From assembly GCA_019038645.1 (NCBI GenBank), contig JAHOYT010000002.1, positions 1 to 34,678 of the forward strand: DNA of 34,678 nt, read 5' to 3'. This document shows positions 25,130-33,311 of this stretch, in pieces. The translations under genes were made by a program, and so were the position numbers. Position 1 is the first letter of the stretch. Each line of letters opens with the position of its first letter. The notes beneath the pieces are model-generated. The model was not told the origin of the DNA. It made no database searches and worked only from the letters and a program-made list of their open reading frames with translations. This DNA is from Bacteroidales bacterium (GTDB taxonomy: Bacteria; Bacteroidota; Bacteroidia; Bacteroidales; UBA12077).

Positions 25130-25153
25130 TTTTACAGAACAAAATATTGAAAA

Positions 25154-25183
25154 AAGGGAGGTAAATAAAAAACCTCCCTTTTT
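25154..25183 (+). terminator. rho-independent terminator after DUF1573 gene
   Basis: AAGGGAGG (25154-25161) pairs perfectly with CCTCCCTT (25173-25180) around an 11-nt loop, followed by T residues to 25183. Confidence 0.85.
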
Positions 25184-25232
25184 ATTTAATTGTATTGGGA
25201 TAAATCCTAATTTAGTAAAAAAGATTTTTATT

Positions 25233-26342
25233 ATGCCGGACAAGGATAAAAATAAAAAACGGGAATATAAATCAGCACTGAATGTTCAGGATGGAATAGA
25301 ACAACCCGAGTCTATTAACCCTGAGATAATTAAGAAATTCAGATCCAGAAAAAAAACACAATATTCTGTTGATGAATACGTAAAAGGTATTCTTAAAGGT
25401 AACAGAACAATACTGGGGCAGGCAATTACATTAGTAGAAAGTTCTTTGCCTGAGCACAATCATTTCGCAACAGAAATTGTTGAAAAATGTCTCCCATATG
25501 CAAGAAAATCTATAAGAATTGGGGTTACAGGAGTTCCTGGTGTTGGAAAAAGCACTTTTATTGAAGCGCTTGGTAAATATGTAACAAATCAAGGTAGAAA
25601 AATTGCCGTTTTAGCTGTTGATCCGAGTAGCGAAATAACAAAGGGAAGTATACTTGGCGATAAAACCAGGATGGAAGAGTTAGCAAATGATCCGAAAGCA
25701 TTTATAAGACCATCACCGTCGGCAGGATCGCTGGGAGGTGTTGCAAAAAAAACCCGTCATATAATTATTCTTTGCGAAGCTGCTGGTTTTGATACAATTT
25801 TTATTGAAACGGTTGGTGTTGGTCAATCAGAAACGGCAGTACACAAAATGGTAGATTTCTTTTTGTTGCTTATGCTCGCAGGAGCAGGAGACGAACTACA
25901 GGGAATTAAACGTGGTATCATGGAAATGGCAGATGCAATTGCAATAACAAAAGCCGATGGAGATAATATTCAAAAAGCGGAAATAGCCCGTGTAGCATAT
26001 CATAATGCCCTGCACTTATTTCCACCTCCGGAATGTGGATGGAGTCCAAGAGTTATGACATGTTCATCGTTAGATTTATCTGGTATAGATAATGTTTGGG
26101 GAAGTATAATGGATTTTGTTAAATATATTAAGGAAACAGGATTTTTCAGAAAGCAACGAATGAGACAGGCAAAATACTGGATGTATGAATCCATTAACGA
26201 AGAACTACGCGATCATTTTTATGCTCGGGAAGGTATTCAGGAAAAGTTAAAAACATTTGAGAAAAAAGTAGTTGAACGAAAGATGAATTCGTTTTTGGCA
26301 TCCCGTATTTTAACTGAAGACTATTTCAAAAATTCAAAATAG
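25233..26342 (+). CDS. meaB: methylmalonyl-CoA mutase-associated GTPase MeaB
   Basis: This G3E-family GTPase guards and loads the adenosylcobalamin cofactor of methylmalonyl-CoA mutase. The 369 residues are slightly longer than the usual 320-335 because of a lysine-rich N-terminus. Motifs are the P-loop GVPGVGKST (100-108), VDPSS (129-133), FIETVGVGQSE (190-200, switch region) and ITKADG (238-243, the NKxD position as TKAD). A C-terminal dimerisation helix bundle is present. The mutase genes, often adjacent in Bacteroidota, are not in this window. It indicates a B12-dependent succinate-propionate branch in the organism. Confidence 0.94.
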   Translation: MPDKDKNKKREYKSALNVQDGIEQPESINPEIIKKFRSRKKTQYSVDEYVKGILKGNRTILGQAITLVESSLPEHNHFATEIVEKCLPYARKSIRIGVTGVPGVGKSTFIEALGKYVTNQGRKIAVLAVDPSSEITKGSILGDKTRMEELANDPKAFIRPSPSAGSLGGVAKKTRHIIILCEAAGFDTIFIETVGVGQSETAVHKMVDFFLLLMLAGAGDELQGIKRGIMEMADAIAITKADGDNIQKAEIARVAYHNALHLFPPPECGWSPRVMTCSSLDLSGIDNVWGSIMDFVKYIKETGFFRKQRMRQAKYWMYESINEELRDHFYAREGIQEKLKTFEKKVVERKMNSFLASRILTEDYFKNSK

Positions 26343-26419
26343 TAAATTGATATCTTAAATTCTGTTTGTCTGGATTTTTTTGTATGTTTATTCCCTTAAA
26401 ATAATTTATAAAAATTAAA

Positions 26420-27526
26420 ATGATGAAAAAATTAATTTATGGTTTTGTTGCTATTGCACTAATGATTTCGTGTACAATGCAACCAAAATATAAGATTGAA
26501 GGAAATATTGCCGGTTTAGATTCAGGCTCAGCAGTTCTGAAAAAAATAGTGGACAATAAAATGGTAACTGTAGATTCAGTAATTATCGAAAAAGGAGATT
26601 TTACTTTTAGTGGTACGGTTGAGCAAGCTGAATATTTTGTAATAACATTTGCTGATACCCTGGATGGAATTCAGTTATTTTTAGATAATGTTAAAATAAC
26701 CATCGAAGGAGAAGTTGATAGTATCCGTGATGTAGTAGTAAGTGGTTCGGAATTGACAGGTTTATTTAATACGTTTAATTCAGAAATGTTTAATTTTAGT
26801 ATGCAAATGCGTGCATTATATAATGAGTATATTCAGATAAATATGGGAGGTGGTGATCCCGAAAGACTAAAAGCTATTGAAGGCGAATATACAGGCATTG
26901 AAGAGCAACAGAATGAATTTATTACTTCGTTTATGTCAGAAAATTCAAATAGTTTGCTTTCTCCGTTTATTGCTTTAAATTATGGTAATGCTAAATACAA
27001 AAATCTCGAAGAATTAGAGGAATTAGTAAATGTCTTTGGCGAAGAAGTTTCAGAATCAAAATACCTGGGCGAAATAAAAGAGAGAATTACAACTTTAAAA
27101 AATGTTGCAGTTGGTATGAAATACACTGATTTCACAATGAATGATCCTGAAGGAAACCCGGTTTCTCTTTCTTCAGTTGCAGAAGATAAATATGTTCTTA
27201 TTGATTTTTGGGCCGGTTGGTGTAATCCTTGTCGTGTGGAAAATCCTGTATTAGTTGAAAATTACGCTAAGTATAAAGAAAAAGGATTTGAAATTTTTGG
27301 TGTTTCTTTAGACAAAACACGTGAATCGTGGGTTAAAGCTATAAGCGACGATGGATTAACATGGACTCAGGTTTCGGAATTAACCTACTGGGATTGCTCA
27401 GTAAGAGAAGTTTATGCTTTTAATTCAATTCCACATAATATTCTACTGGATAAAGAAGGAATTATTATAGCAAAGAATTTACGTGGTGAAGCACTTGGTG
27501 CTAAATTAGCTGAGTTATTAGATTAA
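26420..27526 (+). CDS. TlpA-like thiol:disulfide oxidoreductase lipoprotein with DUF4369 domain
   Basis: The 368 residues begin with a lipoprotein signal ending ISC (Cys18; the second Met, two codons after the ATG region, is an equally good start). An N-terminal DUF4369-type beta domain (about 22-115) and a helical linker (115-230) lead to a thioredoxin/AhpC-TSA domain (about 232-368) with active site WCNPC (267-271) in DFWAGWCNPCRVENP, and a cis-Pro in SIPHNILLD. It is expected to act in the periplasm, reducing or isomerising disulfides or supporting cytochrome maturation; such DUF4369-TlpA lipoproteins are a Bacteroidota hallmark and are usually present in many copies. It ends at a perfect hairpin terminator. 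Confidence 0.9.
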   Translation: MMKKLIYGFVAIALMISCTMQPKYKIEGNIAGLDSGSAVLKKIVDNKMVTVDSVIIEKGDFTFSGTVEQAEYFVITFADTLDGIQLFLDNVKITIEGEVDSIRDVVVSGSELTGLFNTFNSEMFNFSMQMRALYNEYIQINMGGGDPERLKAIEGEYTGIEEQQNEFITSFMSENSNSLLSPFIALNYGNAKYKNLEELEELVNVFGEEVSESKYLGEIKERITTLKNVAVGMKYTDFTMNDPEGNPVSLSSVAEDKYVLIDFWAGWCNPCRVENPVLVENYAKYKEKGFEIFGVSLDKTRESWVKAISDDGLTWTQVSELTYWDCSVREVYAFNSIPHNILLDKEGIIIAKNLRGEALGAKLAELLD

Positions 27527-27551
27527 TAATAATCTTACTATATATTTAAAG

Positions 27552-27583
27552 GAGTGGTTAATTTATTTAACCACTCTTTTTTT
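27552..27583 (+). terminator. rho-independent terminator after TlpA-like gene
   Basis: A perfect 10-bp stem (27552-27561 with 27567-27576, GAGTGGTTAA and complement) with a TTTAT loop is followed by seven T residues. Confidence 0.9.
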
Positions 27584-27597
27584 ATGAAATAAATTTT

Positions 27598-27627
27598 ACA
27601 ATTCATTACAATATAATTACAGTTCAT
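27598..27627 (+). promoter_or_regulatory. candidate LytTR-type binding site (two 9-bp direct repeats)
   Basis: ACAATTCAT (27598-27606) and ACAGTTCAT (27619-27627) are direct repeats separated by exactly 12 bp, that is 21 bp start to start or two helical turns. LytTR regulators such as AgrA bind paired 9-bp repeats with this spacing and consensus WMMGTTNRK; the second repeat fits it fully, the first differs only at the G. The pair lies 84 bp before the solenoid gene, downstream of the preceding terminator, a suitable place for an activator. Confidence 0.55.
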
Positions 27628-27710
27628 TTCATTTAGTTTTTTTTAAGGTTTGTTTATTCTGATAATTGTATCATGAAAATAAACTGAAATATTAATTAAA
27701 ATAAATACTT

Positions 27711-29441
27711 ATGAAATCACGTGTAATATTATTAATGAGTTTTATCTTTTTAGCATCGTTTTATGTTGAAGCAAAAGAAGCAACACGAGCCAGAAAAGAT
27801 GATTGGGATAACAGAGAACATTTTTATAAATCAAAAGATTCATTTTCGGCATTCGAAATAGAATATAAAGGTAAAATTACAGTTACTGCTAATGATAAAG
27901 ATGTTAAAAGTATTAGTCCCGATGGATATCTAAAAATTACTAAATCTTCGTTTGGGAACAGTAGAACTGTTGAAATTACAAGCGATAGCAAAGGAAATTT
28001 ATCTAAAAAATATTTAGATGGTAGAAAAGAAGTTGCTTTTAGTCCGGAAGGACAAGAATGGTTAGAAGATATTTTAATCGATGTAATAAGAAAAACCGGA
28101 ATTGGTGGTAGAGATCGGATAATGAGAATTTATAATAAGGGAGGTGTTAAAGCAATCCTGGATGAAATTGAAGATTTCGACAGAACAAGCGGGTATTCTT
28201 ATTATAAGTCAACTAGTCATGCCTTATTTTTGTTCGAATCAATTGAGTATAGTGGGTTTAATGTAAAATACTTATACTACAAAACTTTAGTTGATGAAAT
28301 CAAATTAAGCAAAGAGGAATTAGTTAAAGTAATCAAAGCAACTGAAGATATTTCTTCAAATAGTACAAAGGGTACATTGCTAAGAGAAATCCTGAATAAA
28401 TATGAATTAGATTCTTACTCAATGGAGAAATTTCTTGATGCAACGGAATCATTAAGTTATAATACTGAACGTGGAAATGTATTGAGAGCATTCCAAAATA
28501 AATATGAAATTACAAGGGAAATTGCAGGTGAGTATTTTGATGTAATTGATGGAATGTCAATAAATTCTGAAAAAGGAAATGTAATTAAACCTTTGCTCGA
28601 AACTCAAAAATTAGATAAATCTGTATTGTCAGATCTGATTAATACGGTTGACGATTTTAGCTCAAATAGCGAAAGATCAGCTATTTACAGGTTGTTGATT
28701 CCTCATGTTGCTGGTGATGAAGATTTGACCAATCAGCTTATCAATGCGGCAAATCATTTAAGCAGTAGCTACAGATATTTTAGAGAAGAGATACTTGAGT
28801 TTATGGCAAAGGGGAAGATTGTAACAGACAACTCATTAAGTAAATCTGCTGTGTTAAATCTGCTTGACATTGCAATCACTTACGATGCAAATACACGCAA
28901 ATCAACAAATCTTAGAAAATTACATGGGTCTATGACAAATGATAAAGAGGTGGTTGAAGCGTACTTTGATGTAATTGAAAGCATGGATATTGAAAGGATA
29001 CAGTATAATTTATTACTTGATTTAATAAGAGTACATAAACTTGATGATTACGGATTAAAATTATTATTCGAAGCAGTTGAGGATATCGCAGAAGATGATG
29101 AGAAACATGGAGCTTCAGCAATATTACGTACTATGATTAAAGATTTACCAAGTGATCCTGATGTATTGGAAGCATTTTTTGAAGCTCTGGAAGAAATAGA
29201 TCATAACTCAGGTAAAGAAGAAATTATAAGAATGTTTTGTGAAAAAGGAAATCTTGATAAAAGAACAATAGTTTATTTATTGAAAACTGTTGAAGATATT
29301 GATGTTGATATTGAAAAAGCCACTTCATTAATGAAATTAAAAAAGGTTATGCCTAAAGGTGACGATGAGTTAACCTACATATTCAATAGTGTTGCTGATG
29401 AAATTAAATCAGATTATGAATACGAACGTGCAATGAAATAA
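27711..29441 (+). CDS. secreted alpha-solenoid protein with ~11 copies of a 34-residue repeat
   Basis: The 576 residues start with a signal peptide (MKSRVILLMSFIFLASFYVEA). A small beta-rich domain follows (about 40-112, IEYKGKITVTANDKDVKSIS), then a helical joint (115-198, WLEDILIDVIRKTGIGGRDR). From residue 199 to the end is a tandem repeat: units at 199, 233, 267, 301 and 335 are spaced exactly 34 residues, then slightly irregular units begin near 369, 409 and 444, and again 34-residue units at 481 and 515, with a partial unit at 549. Each unit looks like two helices with an SSNSxKGxxLR-like turn. The architecture recalls repeat proteins associated with envelope stress or M56-type signalling in other bacteria, but I cannot name a family. 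A periplasmic scaffold or sensor role is inference. Confidence 0.85.
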   Translation: MKSRVILLMSFIFLASFYVEAKEATRARKDDWDNREHFYKSKDSFSAFEIEYKGKITVTANDKDVKSISPDGYLKITKSSFGNSRTVEITSDSKGNLSKKYLDGRKEVAFSPEGQEWLEDILIDVIRKTGIGGRDRIMRIYNKGGVKAILDEIEDFDRTSGYSYYKSTSHALFLFESIEYSGFNVKYLYYKTLVDEIKLSKEELVKVIKATEDISSNSTKGTLLREILNKYELDSYSMEKFLDATESLSYNTERGNVLRAFQNKYEITREIAGEYFDVIDGMSINSEKGNVIKPLLETQKLDKSVLSDLINTVDDFSSNSERSAIYRLLIPHVAGDEDLTNQLINAANHLSSSYRYFREEILEFMAKGKIVTDNSLSKSAVLNLLDIAITYDANTRKSTNLRKLHGSMTNDKEVVEAYFDVIESMDIERIQYNLLLDLIRVHKLDDYGLKLLFEAVEDIAEDDEKHGASAILRTMIKDLPSDPDVLEAFFEALEEIDHNSGKEEIIRMFCEKGNLDKRTIVYLLKTVEDIDVDIEKATSLMKLKKVMPKGDDELTYIFNSVADEIKSDYEYERAMK

Positions 29442-29489
29442 AATATAAGGTTTGTAGATTTATAAAACCCGAATAGTTATTTTTTGAAT

Positions 29490-29540
29490 AAGCCTTGAGA
29501 TTTCAATCGAAAATTGATTAATTTAGAAATCTCAAGGCTT
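29490..29540 (+). terminator. 15-bp perfect hairpin between solenoid gene and kinase gene
   Basis: AAGCCTTGAGATTTC (29490-29504) pairs perfectly with 29526-29540 around a 21-nt loop, followed by TTTAGTTTTTA. It should stop transcription from the solenoid gene, but it ends only 13 nt before the kinase ATG, so it may also act as an attenuator or leader structure. Confidence 0.75.
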
Positions 29541-29553
29541 TTAGTTTTTATTT

Positions 29554-30603
29554 ATGCGAATTCGAAAAATCATATCACTTTTTTTCCTGAATGTAGTTTT
29601 AAGCCTAATTCTATATTCATATTTGCATTATAGCCAGTTAGGCGAACTTCCAAAATTTTCTAAAGATTGGTTTTTATTTATTTATTTGATATTGGGTGCA
29701 AATATTATTGGGTTTTCAATGACTTTTTTAAGCTCTTTATTAAATAAGATTCCTGTGTGGCAAAAGAAAATTGGACTGAGATTTATTTTAGGATTAATTA
29801 TTAATTATCTGTTGATACTTGCAATCGTTTATGTGAGTGTTTTACTCTACATAAAGCTTACGCAGCTAAATTACACTATTAGTGATTTGTTGGTTGAATA
29901 TCAGGAAATTGCGGCCAGAGTATATATCTTAATCCTGATTTTAGATATTTTATTGGTGGTTTCCGACTTTTTGATTTATTCGTATAAATATTATTCACAG
30001 GGACAATTGAAAACGGCACGATTAAGTCGGGAGCAAATGGAACTTCAGTTTGAAGCATTGCGCACCCAATTAAGTCCGCATTATTTGTTTAACAGCCTCA
30101 ATACAATATCATCCTTAATTTATAAGGATATAAATCAAACAGAAGAGTATATAAGGAATCTGGCAAGTACATATAAGTATATTCTCGAATCGGATAAAAA
30201 ACAATTGATTTCTTTAAAAAAGGAAATTCAGTTTATTCATGATTATTGTTATTTGCTACAAATTAGATTTGGAAAGGCTTTTCGGGTTTATATTGATATT
30301 GAAAAGTCGTACGAAAAAATGTTTATTCCGCCAATTAGCATTCAGATATTGGTTGAAAATGCAGTTAAACACAATGTTTTCGACGATGAAAATCCACTTG
30401 AAGTGGATATTATTGCTAAAGAAAACTCCGTATATGTTAATAATAAAATACTTAAAAACCCGGTAAGCAGAGAATCGTTTAAAATTGGTTTAGGAAATAT
30501 CCGTAAACGGTACGAAGTTTTTACTGATAAGAAGATAAAAATAACTAAGAATGATTTTTTTAAGGTTGAATTACCTTTATTAAAGCACGATATAAATGGT
30601 TAA
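29554..30603 (+). CDS. LytS/YehU-type sensor histidine kinase
   Basis: The 349 residues have four membrane helices (about 6-24, 39-63, 75-100, 121-144), a short coiled linker, then a His_kinase (PF06580-type) domain. The phospho-acceptor box is LSPHYLFNSLNTIS (His176), the N-box is ILVENAVKHN (265-274) and the G-box is IGLGNIRKRY (311-320), all intact. There is no large extracytoplasmic sensor domain. It heads a tight operon: its end overlaps the next gene by 8 bp and the LytTR regulator follows. It most likely phosphorylates that regulator. The signal is unknown. Confidence 0.92.
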   Translation: MRIRKIISLFFLNVVLSLILYSYLHYSQLGELPKFSKDWFLFIYLILGANIIGFSMTFLSSLLNKIPVWQKKIGLRFILGLIINYLLILAIVYVSVLLYIKLTQLNYTISDLLVEYQEIAARVYILILILDILLVVSDFLIYSYKYYSQGQLKTARLSREQMELQFEALRTQLSPHYLFNSLNTISSLIYKDINQTEEYIRNLASTYKYILESDKKQLISLKKEIQFIHDYCYLLQIRFGKAFRVYIDIEKSYEKMFIPPISIQILVENAVKHNVFDDENPLEVDIIAKENSVYVNNKILKNPVSRESFKIGLGNIRKRYEVFTDKKIKITKNDFFKVELPLLKHDING

Positions 30604-31633
30604 GAATATTATACATAACCCTGTGTTTCGAATTTTTACACCCATATTTTATGGTGTAACTATGTATATTTTAATTCTTTTGATTTTTGATAGTATTCAA
30701 CAGTTATCAGAAAATTTCTTTAGTATCGAAGTGTTTTTATGTGTAATTATTACTTATCTTATTTTTGAATCATTAAGAGTTTTTGCCCTTATAGTGGAAA
30801 AAAAGTGTTCCGTAAATTGTAGTGTTAGTTACCGGATTTTCATTCAGGGAGGAGGGTCCGTAGTAATAGCATTAGCAATCACAACTTTAATCATATCCTT
30901 TTATTTTTCTAAACTGGTTGGATTTAGTTCTTATGGGGCCGAGCTTACGGTATTTGATACAATTTTTGTATTAACCGGCATATTATATAATATGATTTAT
31001 TTTAGTTTCTTCTATTTAAATCGTATTAATGTAACGCAACTTGAGCAGGAAGATATTTTGCGTAAAAATACTGAAATTGAATTAGATACTTATAAAAACA
31101 AAATTAACCCCGATTTTTTATACGATAGTTTAGAGTCTTTAATTAGCTTATCGAAAATAAATCCGGAAGATGCTGATCAGTTTATATTAAAACTATCGGA
31201 CGTTTACAGAAATATTCTTTCAAATAAAAAAAGTGAATTAACTTTGATTAGCAGTGAGCTTAATATTTCAAAAACATTAATAGAGATTTTTAATTATAAA
31301 CTCAACGGGAATCTGCAGTTTAGTATTGATTCTGAAATTGAAAATGGTTCTCATCATATTATTTCAGGAACCATGGTTGTAATTATTGAAGATATTATTA
31401 ACCGGTCAATAATTTCCAATATTGAACCATTAGAAATTAATGGTGAAATTGAGAATAACGTCTTAAAAATTCATCATCCTGTTCAAAATAAGTTAGTTCA
31501 AAATTTTTCTAAAAGAACAGAATTGAAACAATTGAAAACAGCTTACCTGTATTATGGTAAAAAAAGCATTTCTATCGATGATAAAAATAATATTAGAACT
31601 TATAATATTCCTGTTTTTGAAATGGAAAGGTAA
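30596..31633 (+). CDS. histidine-kinase-like protein lacking catalytic residues (pseudokinase)
   Basis: The 345 residues copy the layout of the preceding kinase: four membrane helices (about 12-31, 43-68, 86-106, 118-140), a linker, then a His_kinase-like domain. The H-box reads KINPDFLYDSLESLISL: the histidine is Asp173 and the following Asn is Asp177. The N-box reads IIEDIINRS (263-271) instead of VENAVKHN, and the glycine-rich G-box is gone (TELKQLKTAY, 308-317). The dimerisation helices are still recognisable (FILKLSDVYRNILS). The reading frame is intact and codon use is like the neighbours, so this looks like a maintained non-catalytic partner, probably dimerising with or regulating the active kinase, rather than a decaying gene. 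It lies 6 bp before the response-regulator gene. Confidence 0.85.
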   Translation: MVKNIIHNPVFRIFTPIFYGVTMYILILLIFDSIQQLSENFFSIEVFLCVIITYLIFESLRVFALIVEKKCSVNCSVSYRIFIQGGGSVVIALAITTLIISFYFSKLVGFSSYGAELTVFDTIFVLTGILYNMIYFSFFYLNRINVTQLEQEDILRKNTEIELDTYKNKINPDFLYDSLESLISLSKINPEDADQFILKLSDVYRNILSNKKSELTLISSELNISKTLIEIFNYKLNGNLQFSIDSEIENGSHHIISGTMVVIIEDIINRSIISNIEPLEINGEIENNVLKIHHPVQNKLVQNFSKRTELKQLKTAYLYYGKKSISIDDKNNIRTYNIPVFEMER

Positions 31634-31639
31634 TTTATT

Positions 31640-32419
31640 ATGAGAGTATTAATTCTAGAAGACGAAAAACCAGCTGCTGAAAAGCTTGAATTATTGTTAA
31701 AAAAATACGATCCTCAAATTGATATTTTAGCTCAAATAAGTACTGTAGTAAAAAGTATAGAATATTTACAAAAAAATCAGGATCAGGTAGATTTAATTTT
31801 CCTTGATATTCAGTTAACCGATGGCCTGAGTTTTGATATCTTCAAATCTGTAAAAGTTGAAAAACCAATTATTTTTACTACAGCTTTTAACGAATATGCC
31901 ATCGATGCTTTTAAATTAAATAGTATCGATTATTTATTAAAACCACTAAGTTATGATAGCCTGGTGCATGCAATGGATAAGATCAAAAGTATGCATAAAA
32001 ACCTGCCGGTTGAACAGCCGCAAAGTAATATTTCATTAGATCAGATCGCTAAATTGTTATCAGGAGCTGCCCAAAATTATAAAACAAGATATTTAGTAAA
32101 GATTGGCGAACACATTAAGTCAATTTCAACAGAAGATATTTGCTTTTTTTATGCCGAAGGACGCATTGTTTTTATACTTACAAAAGAAAACAGAAAGTTT
32201 ATTGTTGATAACACATTAGAGGAACTGATTAATCAGCTAAATCCTCAAAAATTCTTTAGAGCAAACCGCTCATTTATTATTAATTTCGATAACATTACCG
32301 ACGTTATAGTTTATTCTACGAGTCGTTTACGGGTCAAGTTTCCGTTTGAATTTGAGAAAGAAATTATAGTAAGCCGCGAAAAAGTTGCAGATTTTAAAGT
32401 ATGGTATGGGGGTGAATAA
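31640..32419 (+). CDS. LytTR family response regulator
   Basis: The 259 residues hold a receiver domain (1-115) and a LytTR DNA-binding domain (about 148-257). Receiver residues are intact: acidic pair Asp8-Glu9 in LEDEKPA, phospho-acceptor Asp56 in FLDIQLTDG, Thr80/81 and Lys101 in YLLKPL. The LytTR domain has IKSISTEDICFFYAEGR and the conserved FFRANRSFIIN (205-215). It is cotranscribed with the kinase and the pseudokinase. A pair of direct repeats suited to LytTR binding lies upstream of the solenoid gene at 27598-27627, making that gene a probable target; this is inference. Confidence 0.94.
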   Translation: MRVLILEDEKPAAEKLELLLKKYDPQIDILAQISTVVKSIEYLQKNQDQVDLIFLDIQLTDGLSFDIFKSVKVEKPIIFTTAFNEYAIDAFKLNSIDYLLKPLSYDSLVHAMDKIKSMHKNLPVEQPQSNISLDQIAKLLSGAAQNYKTRYLVKIGEHIKSISTEDICFFYAEGRIVFILTKENRKFIVDNTLEELINQLNPQKFFRANRSFIINFDNITDVIVYSTSRLRVKFPFEFEKEIIVSREKVADFKVWYGGE

Positions 32420-32471
32420 AAATTGATATTGTCAAATAATAAACTGTTGTTTTAAATTAATTTCTGAAATT

Positions 32472-33188
32472 ATGAAAAAGAAAATTCTTTTAGCGATTGT
32501 TATTATTGCCTCAAATATTTTAACCGTAAAAGCCGCCTTTTCACAAACCGAAACTGGTCAAAAGACAAAACAAAGTGAAAATATTAAGGTGCTAATAATT
32601 ACTGATGATAATTATGGATCAAGTTTTGTTTATGGTGATGAAAAAACTAAAAGTATCAAACAACAGTTTGAAAATTTTGGATGGAATATTACAATTGCCG
32701 CAATGAAGGATACTGTAATTCCTTGTGAATGGAGCAAAAAAACATTCGGTGCAGAGCCAATAATTGTTGCACGTAAAATTTCAGAAATAATACATCCTGA
32801 TGAATTTGATGCTGTAATTATTTTACCTGGCAGAGGTTTTTCAAACCTGATAAATAATAACGATTTTTTAAATTTCATTAAGAATGCAAATCAGGAAAAA
32901 ATAATCATTGCAGCCTGGTGCCGAGGTGTCAGATTATTAGCTGCTGCCGATATTATTCGTAATAAAAATATTATAGGACATTTCGATTATTTCGATGAAT
33001 ATAAAGCTGCCGGTGCAAATTATATTAATTACTCTTTTAGATTTGAGGATGGAAAGAAATTATTCACTAATACAACACCTCCAATACGAGATGGAAATAT
33101 TATTACAACAATAAGGAGCCTCTATTACAGAAATGAAATGTGTATGCTTATGCAAAAAGCAATTGAAGAGAATAGGCTCAGTAAATAA
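32472..33188 (+). CDS. secreted DJ-1/PfpI family protein
   Basis: The 238 residues begin with a signal peptide (MKKKILLAIVIIASNILTVK, then AAFSQ). The mature part is a DJ-1/PfpI (class I glutamine amidotransferase-like) fold: VLIITDDNYGSSF at the first strand, VIILPGRGFSNLI (115-127), and the nucleophile elbow AAWCRGVRLLAAADI with Cys150. Members include deglycase-like, protease and chaperone proteins; most are cytosolic, so an exported one is less usual. It starts 52 nt after the LytTR gene with no terminator between, so it may belong to that operon, and it ends before a strong bidirectional terminator. Substrate unknown. Confidence 0.87.
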   Translation: MKKKILLAIVIIASNILTVKAAFSQTETGQKTKQSENIKVLIITDDNYGSSFVYGDEKTKSIKQQFENFGWNITIAAMKDTVIPCEWSKKTFGAEPIIVARKISEIIHPDEFDAVIILPGRGFSNLINNNDFLNFIKNANQEKIIIAAWCRGVRLLAAADIIRNKNIIGHFDYFDEYKAAGANYINYSFRFEDGKKLFTNTTPPIRDGNIITTIRSLYYRNEMCMLMQKAIEENRLSK

Positions 33189-33265
33189 TAGAATTTACGA
33201 TGAAGATTTCTTTTGTCAAAGTTCTGTTGGAGAGTAAAATATAATTTATAATTAAGACTGATACA

Positions 33266-33292
33266 AAAGCCCAAACAATTTGTTTGGGCTTT
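33266..33292. terminator. bidirectional terminator
   Basis: A perfect 12-bp stem (33266-33277 with 33281-33292, AAAGCCCAAACA and complement) with an ATT loop lies between the convergent DJ-1 and DUF5916 genes. The A-rich and T-rich flanks suit both directions. Confidence 0.88.
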
Positions 33293-33311
33293 CTTATGAA
33301 AACAAACTGAA

